A DNA stretch of 64,000 nucleotides from Glossina fuscipes (Eukaryota; Arthropoda; Insecta; Diptera; Glossinidae): the NCBI RefSeq assembly GCF_014805625.2, contig NW_023998630.1, positions 642,411 to 706,410 on the forward strand. Direction: 5' to 3'. The notes beneath the pieces were generated by a model. The model made no database searches. It was not told where the DNA came from and saw only the letters and a program-made list of their open reading frames with translations. A program made the translations under genes and the position numbers. This document shows, piece after piece, positions 11,658-24,882 of the stretch (position 1 is the first letter of the stretch; the number at the start of each line of letters is the position of its first letter).

Positions 11658-13549
11658 TAGATAATACTTGTGGCGCCTGAAATCAATGAACTCGTTACTC
11701 AATTTGTTTTAAACTTCTTATTTTATTTTTCAAACAAAAAAATCATATTAGAAAGCCATTTAGGTATTTTGAAAATACTGTGAAAACCTCAATTTAGAAA
11801 CGTTTTGCTTCATTTGGGCCTGATATGAAATTGTGCCATCATACGAGTAAGAATTCGCGTCAACAATAAGACGTTTGCATTTACTTCTATTGAGGTTATG
11901 TTCATACGTTTGTTACAGCTTGTTTTGCCGAGCCGCGATATATAGGGACTTATCGGATGTGTGCGTAAGAATTTTCGATATGCTGAATCTATGGTAAAGA
12001 GAGTCACTTAAGTTAATCTTTACCACGTATTCACAACGACAATTGTTATAAGCACTTTTCAGATATTTACGCCGACTGTATAACCATCACACTTTTGAGA
12101 TCCTAAGGAAAACGTAGGATTCGTTATAAACTATTAGGATCCCAATTTTTACCGCCATGCTTCTTGAACCAAGAACGGTTGTAACAATTGATCAATATAC
12201 AGAACATTACAAAAGCTTAGACCAAACAGCTACAGAAACCAGCTACTGTTAGCAATTCAAATTTGGCATTGGTTATGAAAAGTTAAGAATAGGAACGATG
12301 GTGAAAAATGGAGTCGAAGAATTTAAACATAAGAAAGCGCGGCTGAACTGACTTAGAACCCAACCGACAATATCTACATAAGCTTATTTTCCGATGTAGA
12401 TATTTGCTTATTAACAATTAGCAACTTTAGTATCACCAGTGTGCCAGTGGAGGGCGTAACAGCCTACACTTCAGTGCTAGACATTTGGAATAACATAGTT
12501 TAGTATAGTATAGTGAGAAAGTTGTTTGCGACACAAATGGATGTATAATCCAAGTCACAATTATTTAAAATCTTTTCTTAAAATACTTTTTACATTTTTA
12601 TATACTCTTTTTAAAGAAATTACAAGAAAATACGGCTTGCTACACATTCACAATTAATAACGCAATCGAAGTATCAGGATTATCAGATAAAATAAATGAA
12701 ATATCGTCAGTACAAAGAAATTTACTGTACCCTGAACTTAAGGATGTTCAAGACTAGGTATGTGTGCGCGTTTGTTCTATTTAAAGATATATATTTGGTA
12801 TACATCAAGACAATACGTAACACTGAAATTATGTTTAGGTGTGTGGGCCGATAATTCTCGGGATTAACACGTATTGTACGCGTCGTAGATGTGTCCTTTG
12901 ACAAGTTTAGTTGACTTCCAAATTTTTCCGCAAGGTTATAGGCGAGACATTCATTTTTGCCAATGAGAGAACGCGTAAAATTATTTGGACTTTGATGCTG
13001 AATGCTTTGTAAGGTCTGCGAAGTTTTCTTCTATGCTTCAATATATAGTCGTGTAAACAATGCCAAGCGCAAGCACAAAACAGTGTGTGCAGCTGCACGT
13101 TTTACGAAAGTCCAAGCAAGTTACAGAAGCTAATCTATATGAATTCAACAATTTTGGAGTGAGCGAAAAATTAATGCTGAGAAAGTGATTGCATTGCAAA
13201 ATCAGTTAAACACAGCACTTGCGTGCGATGCTGAAGGAAAATCATATTGTTAGCGTTCGTTTGCATACACGTTAATGTGAAAGTGTAGAATTTATTTAAA
13301 AGCTATCTTTTAAAGCAAAAAATGAAAGAAAATGGAAAAATTTTAATTTAAAATCTAAATATTCCATTTTATATAATTTAATTTTCTCAAATTAATTCTT
13401 TCTTCCTTGTTGGTCTTTGCTGCTAAAATGAAATTTTTTTGGTAAATGCAGATAACTGCTGCAAAGATTAAAATATTAACCATATGATTATGTTTTTTTT
13501 TTGTAAAAACCCATGCACGCACAATTTTTTTAAATTTTGCAAAAAATCT
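11658..13549. other. AT-rich spacer without recognisable gene
   Basis: Only short non-descript open frames are present. No motif, RNA gene or transposon terminus was recognised. Confidence 0.5.
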
Positions 13550-14990
13550 GCGTTGAGGCTTCTACATTTAAATATACACAGTAATCAACTCATCTAGATT
13601 TAAATAGACGCAATCAATATTATTTTGACAGTTTAGAAATTGCTTTGACCGGTAATGTCGTAATAGCGGCTTGCCACTATGCAAACAGATCGATTTTGAA
13701 CAAAGATGAGATGATTTCTGAAGGAACATCTGAAGTGAAAAGTTGTGTCAAAGATGAGGAAAAAATGCAATACGCCATTGGAGTATGGAAAAGAACAAAA
13801 AACTGCACGAATAAAGAATGGTCTCTAGAGAAATTAGTTAAGTAAATAAAATAAAGAAATTGAAAAAATTATTTTTAAAAATCTCGAGAAGTTACTAATA
13901 AAAAGCTTTCGAATTAGAAGTTTAATTATGTACAGCTAAAATAGCCCAGATTTTCACGTTACAATTACAACTACTCTATTGGTAAAATTGTGTCCGTTTA
14001 ATAACAACAAAAAGAAAAGAAATAAAAAAAAGGTTTTAAAGAAACATAAAGAAGAAAATATAATATGGAGAAAAATTGTAAAGTACGACTAATATACTGT
14101 AACATAAATATATTGTATCATAATATGAAAAAAACTAATTTGATTAAAATAAGTTTTAATTAAATTCTTCCGGATTTATTATTAACGTTAATACAAATAT
14201 AATAAAATACAAAAATTATGGAGCATATTTGGTAACGAATAAATTGGTAGTCTCTTAAAAACAACAACTTTGCGGACTATCCATAATCAGCTAAGGCAAC
14301 TAAGGCAACCCCTTGCTGTAAACGTGAGCCAAGATCCGTGGATATCTATTGTTAATTGAAATTTGGAAATAACTCAGAGTAATAACAATATGCCGTGGAT
14401 AAGGAAGGAGACAGTAGCATCAAGTTCATTCTTGTCGTAAATCTATATAACTGGTAGGCTAAATTTAATAACTTAGCTTTGGATATTCACTGGAACTTCT
14501 TTTAAGACATTTTCATTTACAAACCTCTCTTAAACCAATGTATAAATAGAACAATTCCATATTGAATATTTTCATATATTTTCTCAAAGCCATGATCGGT
14601 GTTTAAATCGTTGAAAACACAAAGTTAAGCAGGCGAAGAGAATAAGGAAAAGCCTAGGCAATAACGACAAGAAATTTGTAGTGAATAAATAACTAGTTAA
14701 AACGACAAAAAGGATAAAAATTAAAATTAAAATAGCTTGGATGAAAATGTGCGGCTAAGCAGCATACTCCACCACTGAAGCAGGGCATGGGTGGGCGGGA
14801 GTGAAGGTGAGAGGGACTGGGAATGGGTACTGACGGACTAAGAAGGGACCAACGAGCGGCCTTCAGTACGGACAATAGACCTCACAAACGGACTTACGCA
14901 GTGTGATTTAAATTTTTCTTTTGTCATGCGACACAGCGTGCCTGTATAATAAGTGAACGCTCTACCGCGCAAGGAGCTATGCCCGTGACA
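13550..14990 (+). mobile_element. 5' LTR (same family as 1,941-3,596), with partial element downstream
   Basis: Plus-oriented LTR ending CCCGTGACA at 14,990, followed after TAAG by a canonical tRNA-Lys-type primer site. Its 3' part matches the other two LTRs of the window: CGCTCTACCG near 14,970 recurs (as reverse complement) at 33,270-33,285. Its middle (13,880-13,990) matches 2,900-2,990. The 5' limit is estimated from alignment to the solo LTR because no clear TG start or target duplication was found. An openly translatable stretch (13,645-13,845) resembles the one near the start of the solo LTR (both contain an A-C-(H/R)-Y-A motif). No gag-pol frame follows, so the internal coding region is lost. 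Confidence 0.6.
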
Positions 14991-15545
14991 TAAGTGGCGC
15001 CCAACGTAAAACTGGAGCAGAGGAATTTTTGTAATCGGTCCAACTCAATAATTTCCTCGTAATTTTAATTTTCATACTTTTTATATTTCTTTTTTTCTCG
15101 TTCGACAAGTTGATTGTCCGAGTGACATAAATGGTGCCCGACGAAAAGCAAACTGGTAAAGAATTAAATTAATTTCGATATGAGTTGGTTGCGCATAACA
15201 ATGGCGCCCAACGGAATATGGAGACCAGAAACTTTGAGTACTTTTTTTGGATCCGTAAGTTTCTAAGTCGAATAATGTAATTATACTTTCTTTCTCGATC
15301 CGTTTGAAACATTGGTCGCTTATAACATGAAAAAGCGGCTCCCAACGGAAAGAGAAAATATATCCCGAAATATGATTGACTTAATTTCCTTGTAATTTCA
15401 ATGTTTATACTTTTTATTTTTTTTGGCATTTGAAACGTTGGTCGCTTATAACACAAAAGGTGCCCAACGAGTGAAAAAAAATTACCGAATTAATTTAATT
15501 GTGATATCAGTTGGTCGCGACAAAAATCGCGAAAGAAACTCCGAA
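14991..15545 (+). repeat. LTR-element leader with an array of primer-binding-site-like repeats
   Basis: The motif TGGCGCCCAACG, complementary in style to the 3' end of tRNA-Lys, occurs at 14,995. Diverged copies follow at 15,132 (TGGTGCCCGACG), 15,202 (TGGCGCCCAACG), 15,336 (CGGCTCCCAACG) and about 15,458 (AGGTGCCCAACG). Each is preceded by a related GTC/GCxxATAA(C) segment; GGTCGCTTATAACA is seen twice. The units are about 70-137 bp and lie just after the LTR end. In a functional element only the first would prime minus-strand DNA synthesis. Confidence 0.65.
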
Positions 15546-15649
15546 CAGGGTTTATAATTAAGTTATCATTCAATTGGATACGGATAATGAGTTCTCACTT
15601 TGTGACAAAACATGTTATTATGTTTTATTTTTTTTTGTTGCTGTTTCTT

Positions 15650-16090
15650 GCGAAAAGCGAGGCCGCCAAACTGTTAACGCAGCTCTATCACCGAGGCGTG
15701 AATTTGTTTGGTTGGGCGGAAAATGAAAGGGGGGTAACAGTTGGAAGGGCCGACAGGGGTACCTAAGAATGGGATGTACCCGATGTTACTTAAAGTCTTC
15801 GGGTCTCCGACACTTGTTGTAGGAAGAGATTATCATCACTTGAGCAACGGCACCATGAGAAATTCATGGGTACTTTGGTATCCAAGCGATGACAACATGC
15901 TTTAAAAAAAAAAGGGGAGCAGTACGCCCAGAAAAATCATGTATTTAAAGCATGATGGGGTTCGGTCGATCAGCTCTAAAAAAACCTTTTTGGTTTTCGG
16001 AGTCTGGTCGTGAGTACACGAATGGGGCTGCGCACATCTCAAAGCGTTACACCTGCACCGTGCTCCGCCACAGCAGAATACAAAATAATG
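15650..16090. other. GC-richer block, probable mobile-element debris
   Basis: This stretch is clearly richer in G and C than its neighbours. It contains a purine run with GGGGGG near 15,730, a poly-A tract at about 15,903 and a CAGCTCTAAAAAAACC segment near 15,970. No conserved protein is readable. It may be the remaining end of the LTR element or an unrelated insertion. Confidence 0.3.
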
Positions 16091-19000
16091 CTCGGAAAAA
16101 AAATTTGCTACGATTCTTTATTGAATAAGGAAAATAACCTCTATATTTTAATTTTTAATCTTTTTTATATTTAATAACTTTATTGGACACACCTTTTCCA
16201 TATAGAGAAAGAAAAACATAAAAGCTCAAACGAATAAATTATAATAGAAAGAAATGTAATACAATTGATTTCGTGTTGTGTTCGTTTATAAATATAGACG
16301 GGAATGTTTCATTAAAGCTACATATAAACCGGCCTGACGATCACTTATATTAAACATAAAAACAAAAAAGAACAAAAATGATGTATAATATATACGTATA
16401 ACGTAAGTTATGCATAATGTATAAGTTGTGACATACAAGATTTAATAATTTTTGTGTAAATTTCATTGAATTTTCTCCTTTTCATTGAAAGGCCGAATAC
16501 TTAACGAATAAATTTAGATTTGAATCAACTTTAAATAATTTTGCGTTTTCTCAACAATCAAAAACAATCTCTATGCAATAAATGAAGAAAAGTACATTAA
16601 TATTATATATATATATACAGTAGAAAGAATTCTTTCTACATATTTTTCAATGCGGTCGATTTTATAAATGAATGTTTACAACAAAACAAAAGTGTTCTTA
16701 TTATTATTTAAGGTTTTTGTGCTCTTGTCGTTGTGCTATTATTTATATACATTGCTATTCCCACTACTCAATTGTCAACTTTTATAACAGCTGCTGATAC
16801 AATTCATACCGTTGTTGTTGTTCTTGTTGTTTTCGCTGTTGTTCTTCTTATGTAATAGCATATCAACAATATGGAAACGTTGCAAAATAATGGCCAATGG
16901 TGAACGGTAAGCAGAATCATTTACAAATAGTAGTGCAGTGGTAATGGACGCAATTAAAATTGGTATAGTTTTGTAATATATAGTATCGGGCAGGAGCACT
17001 AAATGGAGTCTATTTGTGTATTATTTACATTTGTGTACATACGTATAGATATATATTGTCAATTTCAAACCATATAAAACGCACTGTATTATTTATACGG
17101 TATGGAGTATTGAGAGCGTCAGGAAAAAACGTTACTTGGTTATTATTATTATTTTGTATGAGTGTGAGTTCCAATCAAAACCATGTGCATACATATCGTG
17201 TAACGATGCTGCTCCTGACCATTTTATTGTGCGACAAAATGTACTCTCCAACACACTAACAAACACAAATACACGCACGCAATGCACATGTATATATATC
17301 TACCATTACCACACACACACGGCTATACATGCTCTCTCTTGTATAAAAATGTTATTGTCGAGAATACGCAGTTAGTGAAATGCGAAACAAAGAGCTAAGG
17401 AAGCAGGAACAATAAAAAGGAGAAGTAGAGCACTGTTGTGGAAATGACCACAATTATTGAGGACTACATATCCGGTAGTAATTGGATGCTTTAGTGTTTA
17501 ACCCATATGTGTACAATTTTTATCTACTTCTTTAACTTACACGGATAGTTTCTCAGAAAAAAACGAACGTCAAAGCTAAGCTAACAAAATTGAAAAACGG
17601 GGAAAAATAAAATAACAAGACAATTGATATTAAGTAAGTTAGGGAAAGGTAAATCCACATTCGTCATGGAGCTAAACTTGTATACCCATCACAAGAAGCA
17701 AACTCACAAAAAACGTAAATATTTTGTTCACTCTAAGCATGTCGGTTGTCATAGCCATTTTTGGCTCCTAATTCTTAGAGAGCGTTGTTAGATACGTTTA
17801 AGGTTAAAACGCGATCGTTTTGATATGTTGTAGACATTCTGTTTAGCACAGCTCGAATGAAAAATTTGCCTTGCGTTTACCATCCGATAGTAATAATGTA
17901 ATGAATTAAAAAGTTGCACATGTTAACGTCCACGCCACGTAATCCCACATCATTATTGTGGGAAGTGCCACTAGAACATTTGGAACATTCTCAGCTCATG
18001 CTTTTTAAACGAAATCTTACATGGCATATGGCAGCCTTTCGCAAAACTAACTTTCACAATTGGACCCGCTTAGGTTGAAAGCATTGTCGAAAATTAATAA
18101 TTTATTTCGTACTTATCTGCTTTATATAAAGTATTCAAAGGTATTTTAAGTTGGGTTAATATATGCCGGATGTCAACCGCGTCGATATACAAATATATCC
18201 TGCACCATGGGACGGGAATTAAGTTTGTGAAGACGTATGTAAAAGTATGCAAAAGTAAATTTCAAAATGATTTACATATATGCTCACGTTATACGTCGCA
18301 GCTTTCTAAATATTTTCATGACAATTATCAAATTGATACAATTGACAATTTGTATGAAGTGAAGCCATTTCTTTGCTTGCCTTTCATATAAAAGTTGTTA
18401 AAAAAAAATTACCCTTATATGATAATACAATCTAATTTTTAATATTATATTTTATGATGAAAATTGGGGCGAAATAGCGATTTCATAAATAAATTATGCT
18501 AATTTTTGACGACGTAGGTCTATGTTTCAGAACCTCCCAGAAGTAAGCCTTCTTTTGACGGCTAAGTCTCTATAAGTGTGTTGTTAGCGCGCCAGATGGA
18601 GTATGGTTTGCCAACACGTATGTCCTTTATATGGCAACAAGAGTTATATTTGATATTTGAAGACAAAGTCAACTGTCCGCCATAGCCGATTATGACGTTT
18701 TCACTTGGTTTGATTAAGTTTGTTTTATATTGCTTAAAAATTTCTCTAATAAGTATCACTGAAACAAAGCGATTTAGCGTATCAAGAATCACTTTTTTTA
18801 TGGACTCTTTGCACTATACGCAAATATATAACACTAAAGATTGACCTTGCTTATTGCTGGTGGAATATGGCAAGATCCATTTTGTTACTTACCTTCGTTC
18901 ATTGATTTTGTAGAATTGCTATACACAATATTCCTTTATTTTCATGTTATGTAGTGCGTAGGCACGCAACTATATTCATACAATCAACCTAAAATGTGAC

Positions 19001-19234
19001 AATTGTAAACATTTTTCTGTTTTACCAACGGATTTGACAGCTTTAGAAAAAGTACTTCTAAACTGTAAACCGATTTTTTTAAAAAGAAGTGGGTGTTAAA
19101 AATTCCACTGAAAACAGGAAAGGAAGAAATTTTGACATTTTGAATTTTTTTTAGAGGACGACTTTTGTCACATGGGCGAGGAAAACCAAATATTCATTTT
19201 TTACTGCCGTAGTTCATTTAACACAGATTTGTGG
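16091..19234. other. AT-rich spacer without recognisable gene
   Basis: It holds poly-T, (TA)n and GTT/CAA-type simple repeats (for example 16,600-16,620 and 16,805-16,850). The part at 18,450-18,530 is related to 150-225. No coding signal was recognised. Confidence 0.5.
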
Positions 19235-20090
19235 CATGGGTTTAACGTGGGTTCCTGCCTGAAAGGCTTAACCCCACGGTGGCCGAAGCTACTTTAAGCG
19301 TAATATACGCCCCCTCGCGAGTTAGACAATCCCCACAGAGTAGGGGCCTAAGCAGCACCAGAGTCCAGAACGGTTTATAGCGTATGGATCAATAAACCCC
19401 ACTCTGGTCAGTGGTGAGGCCTAGCTGCACTCGATTGTTCCACTTTGGCTTGGAACTGCCAACCACAACCACCACGAGTAAAAAATAATTCTTTAAGTTG
19501 AGTTTTTATTTTATTACGACTTTCCAAACATAACCCCATCATTTACCCGCAGGCATACATGGCTTAGTGAGCGAGGCTCCTGACTCCCGCGGCTCCCAGT
19601 TTATGTTACAAAGCTTTAGGCATACTTTGCGTGGCTGACCTCTCAGACCACTCTTGCCTTTGAATTGCCACCCCCGAACTATTTTTCATCGAGATATATA
19701 AGTCTCGGGTATTGCACTGACATGGCAGGGGCGATCTACCATGCACTCGCTAAATTACTACCTTCTACGTACTATAGCCTATTAACTTCCAAGTTAGTAA
19801 TTAGCTTCATGAGTGAAGAATTCATCTTCCAGCCAACCCCTCCACCATCTCTCAGAAACTAGTCGCCGAGTTAGTAGCCCAAAACCTCAAACCCTTCTTA
19901 GCCGGCCGAAGCCGTTGCCCGGGAATCACCACTTGGAGGTGAGGGTTTCGGCCATCTATGCTCCTCATTAAAGCATAGTTTATCTCCCCATCTCTCATTT
20001 AACACAATCGTTACTATACCGAACAAAGCTAACCCTCAGTAGGGCGAACATCGCCGTTCACTAATAACTTTAGACCGTGACTTTATATAA
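19235..20090. other. GC-rich block of unknown, probably mobile, origin
   Basis: Two GC-richer stretches (19,240-19,475 and 19,540-20,060) are separated by an A-rich tract. They contain CCCC and GGGG boxes such as CCCCACAGAGTAGGGG near 19,332. An open frame of 65 codons (19,665-19,862) ends in a Pro-rich tail but matches nothing I know. Composition differs sharply from the flanks. Confidence 0.3.
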
Positions 20091-20564
20091 CGCCATATCG
20101 AAAGAAGTCGAGCAATTATCATTTTTTGAGCAAAAGTACAGTTGGGGATAAATTCGTTAAAAGCTTATGTATATATATATATATGTATATATGGCTGTAG
20201 ATCGTAAGTCATAACGCATCGTGATCTTTATAGGCGAACACTTGGATCATTTTTAATTTTTTTTATTAATAGCACTGAAATATTATGTTTAAGATTTACC
20301 TTAAGGTTCTAAATCGAAGACAATAAGATTTTGTGAACAGAATGTGAGTATGTCGGTTCATACTATGTTTAAGTGATTTTCTAAATCCTGCCTGAAAAAG
20401 GAATTCAGAGAAACTTTAAAACTAAATTTTTTTTAATATTTAAAACTTTGAAGTTATAGGCGTGAATTAAGTGGATCAACAGTAGCAACATGCACACTAT
20501 TAAATTTATTTTACTCTCAAGACGGTCCACATATGTATTACATGATCTTCGATGCATATTTTAC

Positions 20565-20590
20565 TCGATTCATAAAATTTTATGAATCGA
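20565..20590. repeat. Perfect 26-bp palindrome
   Basis: The 13-base half TCGATTCATAAAA is followed directly by its exact reverse complement. It could extrude as a cruciform or bind a dimeric protein; no function is shown by the context. Confidence 0.9.
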
Positions 20591-23500
20591 ACACATTCAC
20601 ATGTCTATGATCTAAAATTGTACTTCGAATTATTCACTTAGTCTTTGCTAAACATGCAAGTACTAACCACTCTAGCGATACCTACTGAAACTGACACGAA
20701 ATAATTGTAAATCTCGGCATTGGATGTGGAACAAAAAAATTCATGCGACATTTTTTCGTCTGTTTTACTTCAACCATAATCAAAAAACAAAGACGTATCT
20801 AAACTAAATAAAGTTTACAGTCTATTACGCTTTTCTTTTTGCGTCGACGTATATTGTGAAACTGTTATAATTATCAGTAACCTCGTTGTCGTTCATACAT
20901 TAGCAACAATAACTGGTTTTATATTATCTCTTGACATCATTTTCAGGCAACTAGATTATCCTTTTCCGTTGGCCTTCACCGGTTTTGATTAGATGTATAT
21001 ATCTACAGTAACCGATTGCATTGCGAACATGATGACGCCGCAAACGTCATTTACACGTTTGTTTTGTTTGCTTCATTCTAGCTAAACTAGCTATGCATGT
21101 GTACAGCAGATTGTTGTTAACATTATACTGTACTGTTTACTCTACTCATTTGACTGTCTGTTTGCTTGTCCGTCCGACAAATTATTCAAATAGCATTTGG
21201 TCTATGTCTGCCTATCTATGTACCTCTATCTCTGACTATTTTCTAGACCAGCAGAGTTTATTTATTAACATGGCTAAGAACTTGACAACTTTTATGGTTA
21301 CGGCTGCTGCCTCCTCTTTGTTGCTGCTTGCTAGTGTTTATCAGCTATGTTTGTTGTTGTTGTAAATATATATTTATATACTTTCAACTATTGTAGTGTT
21401 GATGACATTTCATTTTGTTGAATTTACGCTAATGTTTGCAATGTTTATATAAATATGTATATATTTATATGTATTTACGTGGTTATTATTATTTGTACAA
21501 TAATGGTGCAATAAGTAACGCTAAATCATGGCTACGGTTAGTTAAAGTATGTGACTCAGCTTGGGTTGCTTATGTGTCCACTACCGTTTTAGGTAGTGTA
21601 GTTTATTGCGAAGAACGTCTCTAAGCGTAAAATTTGCTTGTCACAAAAATATTTCCTGTCTAAGTGACTGTAATTTCAAACCAGACGACCACAGACAGGC
21701 AAGACATTACCGCCAACACAACTACCACATATATAAAATATTCATCATCATATTGCTTTCTACGGTGCGCTCGAACCCGCGTTTTCATCATCAACATCAT
21801 TATGATTTTCACGTTTCTTTCTCTTCTGCTAACATTGTTATTATGAACTAGCAACAACAGCACCAATAGAACCACAGGGCAGTTAACTGCCAAAACATTT
21901 TCCAAGACCATAATATAACAGTCTTTTTTTATTTTTTCTTATTCCATTTTACCCCGTACCCAGAATCTTTCTCAATATGTTTCATATTTCCCTGTCGTTG
22001 TGGTTTTTTTCAAAACGTCCTCTCTCGCTTCCCAGCTGTTATTCTATGCTGTTGTTGTTTGTTTTGCTGGCCTGACCATTGCTTAAGTTATGCTTTGTTG
22101 TGTTACTCTCTTGGGTTTAGTGTTTACATTTAATGTTTTCTGAGGTTGGCAACAACTTGTTTTTTTCTCTATTATTTTATATATACCTCGAATGTTAAGC
22201 ATGGTTATGTTATTTTTCAATAAAGTCAACAAACAGTAGAAAACAAAAAAAATAAAAATTGAAAATATTCCATAAAGTTAGATGACTTTGAGAAACTTGT
22301 GGAAAAATTCTTCATAGATATCCGCTTTTTCACTTTGTATTATTCAACTTTAAACTCCAGAATTAAATTTTAAAGAACGAAATAAGTGCTGAACCTGGGC
22401 GCTTTTATATTATCAAAGAAGAAAGTTGAGCGCCTGATTTCACATAAAAAAGAAGACTATGCACAACATAATTTTATTGACATCGAAAATTCGTGTTAAG
22501 ATATTTGCATTTTTATCGGCGTGTGTTTTAGTGCCTTCGAAGGGACGTTGGAATGTGAATTTAGTCAGACAATACTTTCTCTCATTTCACTAAGATATTC
22601 GTTGTTAATTGTTTTAGACGTCTTTACTACACTTTGCTAAAATTATCGTGCGATTATCGTCATTAGGAGAAGGACATTTAATAATTCCCCATCTGTTCAT
22701 TTTTTGGGGCTTTACAGCATTCGTGACAAAGTTTTGTAACCGACCTAGAGATGCAGCAATATGTTGTACGTTTTCCCTGGCTTCTTTCGTTCGTTTTTCT
22801 TCTTCGATTCAATGGTATGTTCGATCTATCTAATATTATTATAAAAATTAATTTATATTGCGTGTCCTTCTCGAGGAATACTGTTTATCTTTTTAATCCA
22901 CTTTTGCATCCAAATATTACAAAACACTTTATTTTATACAACTGTGAAGAGGATTCACATAGTTCAGGTGGCAATCACGGAACTAATTTTGAAGAGTTCT
23001 GCCATAAGTAAATACATTGTGTTGGCTTCTTGGAAGTTAACTTTTATATTTTCTGTTGCAAAGACGTAAAAAATTGAGTGTCAATTTTTCTGTCTACATG
23101 TGTGTGCATTCCATTTCTAAAGTACATTTTCCCCAGGTTTTTTATTACATTTAGCACAGAATTTCCATTCCAATCGAAGCATTGATTGCTGCTAAATCTA
23201 GGACATTAGAGAGTAGATGCGAGATCCTACTTTGGTAATCTATTCCCACGCCATTTGATCGAGTGTATCGACACCGAATTTAGCATTATTAAAAAATGTT
23301 AAAGTTTTCGTCGCAAGTTTTATATTTTTCAATTCTCACTTTTCGTTGCTCTGAGTTCAATGTCCGAAACTTTTCATTGGGCTTATTTTTATTATAAATA
23401 GAAAGAATTCAGTTTTTCGTTTTTAAAATATTGTGTGGAAAACACGTGTGACACGTTGTACTTCTTGGCTTTTGCTAGTTTAGGTTGTTCTCTTTTATTT

Positions 23501-24780
23501 ACTTGTATTTTTCCAACCTAAGAAGTCTTTTTCGTGGGAAAGAGTCCTGGAGCTGGCAGGCTTATATTTGTAGGATTATATCAGCCACAACCTAAATATG
23601 GCTCAATGCTTTTATACACCAGAAATTTGAGCAAGAGAATATTCGATCTTGCCCAAATAGGGAAAACCATTTAGAAGAAGCTTGTTGCATGTGGTTTATT
23701 CGGCATTTATTGAACATGCGGCCACGTACCTTAGGTAAAAGCAGTTGCCCACCGACTGCTACGTCTACGCCAGGGTTATAACAAGTCTGGCTGGCTTCGA
23801 TAAATTTTTGCTACACTCTTAAAATCAAAACAAATTTGTATGTTTTCATTGGTTCAGCTTGTTTATTTTTATACCCACCAACGAAGGATTACTGGATACT
23901 CATTTTGTGACAAGGTTTCCAGTACTTAAAAAGAGATTTCAGAGCCCCTATAAATACATATATATTCTTGGTGACCATGGAATTCTGAATTGCTTAAGCC
24001 ATGTGTATCTGCCTATATGGCTGTGTTGTGTATGTTGTTGGCGTTGGTGTGGTCGCAAAAATGCAGGTACCGTTTTTAAATTTGGCGGAAACATTGAAAA
24101 TTTTTGTACACATTAGTATTGAAAGTGGACCAAATTAGTCAGAGTAGAAGTCCGAAGTAAAGCCTAAACTGAACGTAACTCCGTTTTTCTAAACGAAAGT
24201 TTGTGCGTAACTGCTTATTGCTTACAAATTATGAAAGATAGACGGCTGAAAATTTCCACATTTACTTTAGGAAAAACTCCACTATTTAAGTGCAAAAATC
24301 GGAAATCTCGATCATGCCCACACCAAGGCGCAAATGATTGAAATTTCTTTTTTTCATTTTTTTCAGGTTTTATGGCTATTAATCATAAGATAAAGAAGAG
24401 AGAATGTTTAAAACTATTTTGTACATTAAAAATGCAATAATTCTGAAATCAGTACGGTGGAAACCACGACCTGGTGGATTTAATTTTTTCTTAACAATAC
24501 TAGCTATATATATATGTATACATATATCACGTGAAAGGACTTGTAGAGTAGAATGCGAAAACCTAAGTATGTTAGTTCTAAATTAATTATTGCGGACGTC
24601 ATGACCTTATAGATTAATCTTTTTTAATAATACTTAAATAAAAGGCGAAAGATACATTTTATCCCATTGACTTTTTGTGGCAATAAATAAAAGCACGGAC
24701 GGCCAATATGTTAACGGTGATTGGTATGCCAAATTTGTTTCCTTTTTTGTCGAAGAATTTCTCTAAATTTATTTTTACAG

Positions 24781-24882
24781 AACGTTCGGGAGGGAAAAAG
24801 AGGAATTCATCCTACTAGTCCTACCAGTCCTACTAGTACTGATAGTACTAATACTTCTGCTTCCATTCAAAGTTTCCCGTAG
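24781..24882 (+). CDS. Possible Ser/Thr-rich terminal exon
   Basis: A pyrimidine-rich tract ends in TTTTTACAG at 24,780. An open frame follows immediately, encoding about 33 residues with a PTSPTSPTS run and ending in TAG. The splice acceptor is good by eye, but no partner exon was found, and the repeats in the frame are also simple-sequence DNA. Treat as a weak candidate. Confidence 0.2.
   Translation, partial: NVREGKRGIHPTSPTSPTSTDSTNTSASIQSFP

Noticed and set aside
17014..17375. Overlapping 80-codon frames
   Set aside because: Low-complexity, rich in His/Tyr/Thr from CA/TA-rich DNA, and without splice or motif support.
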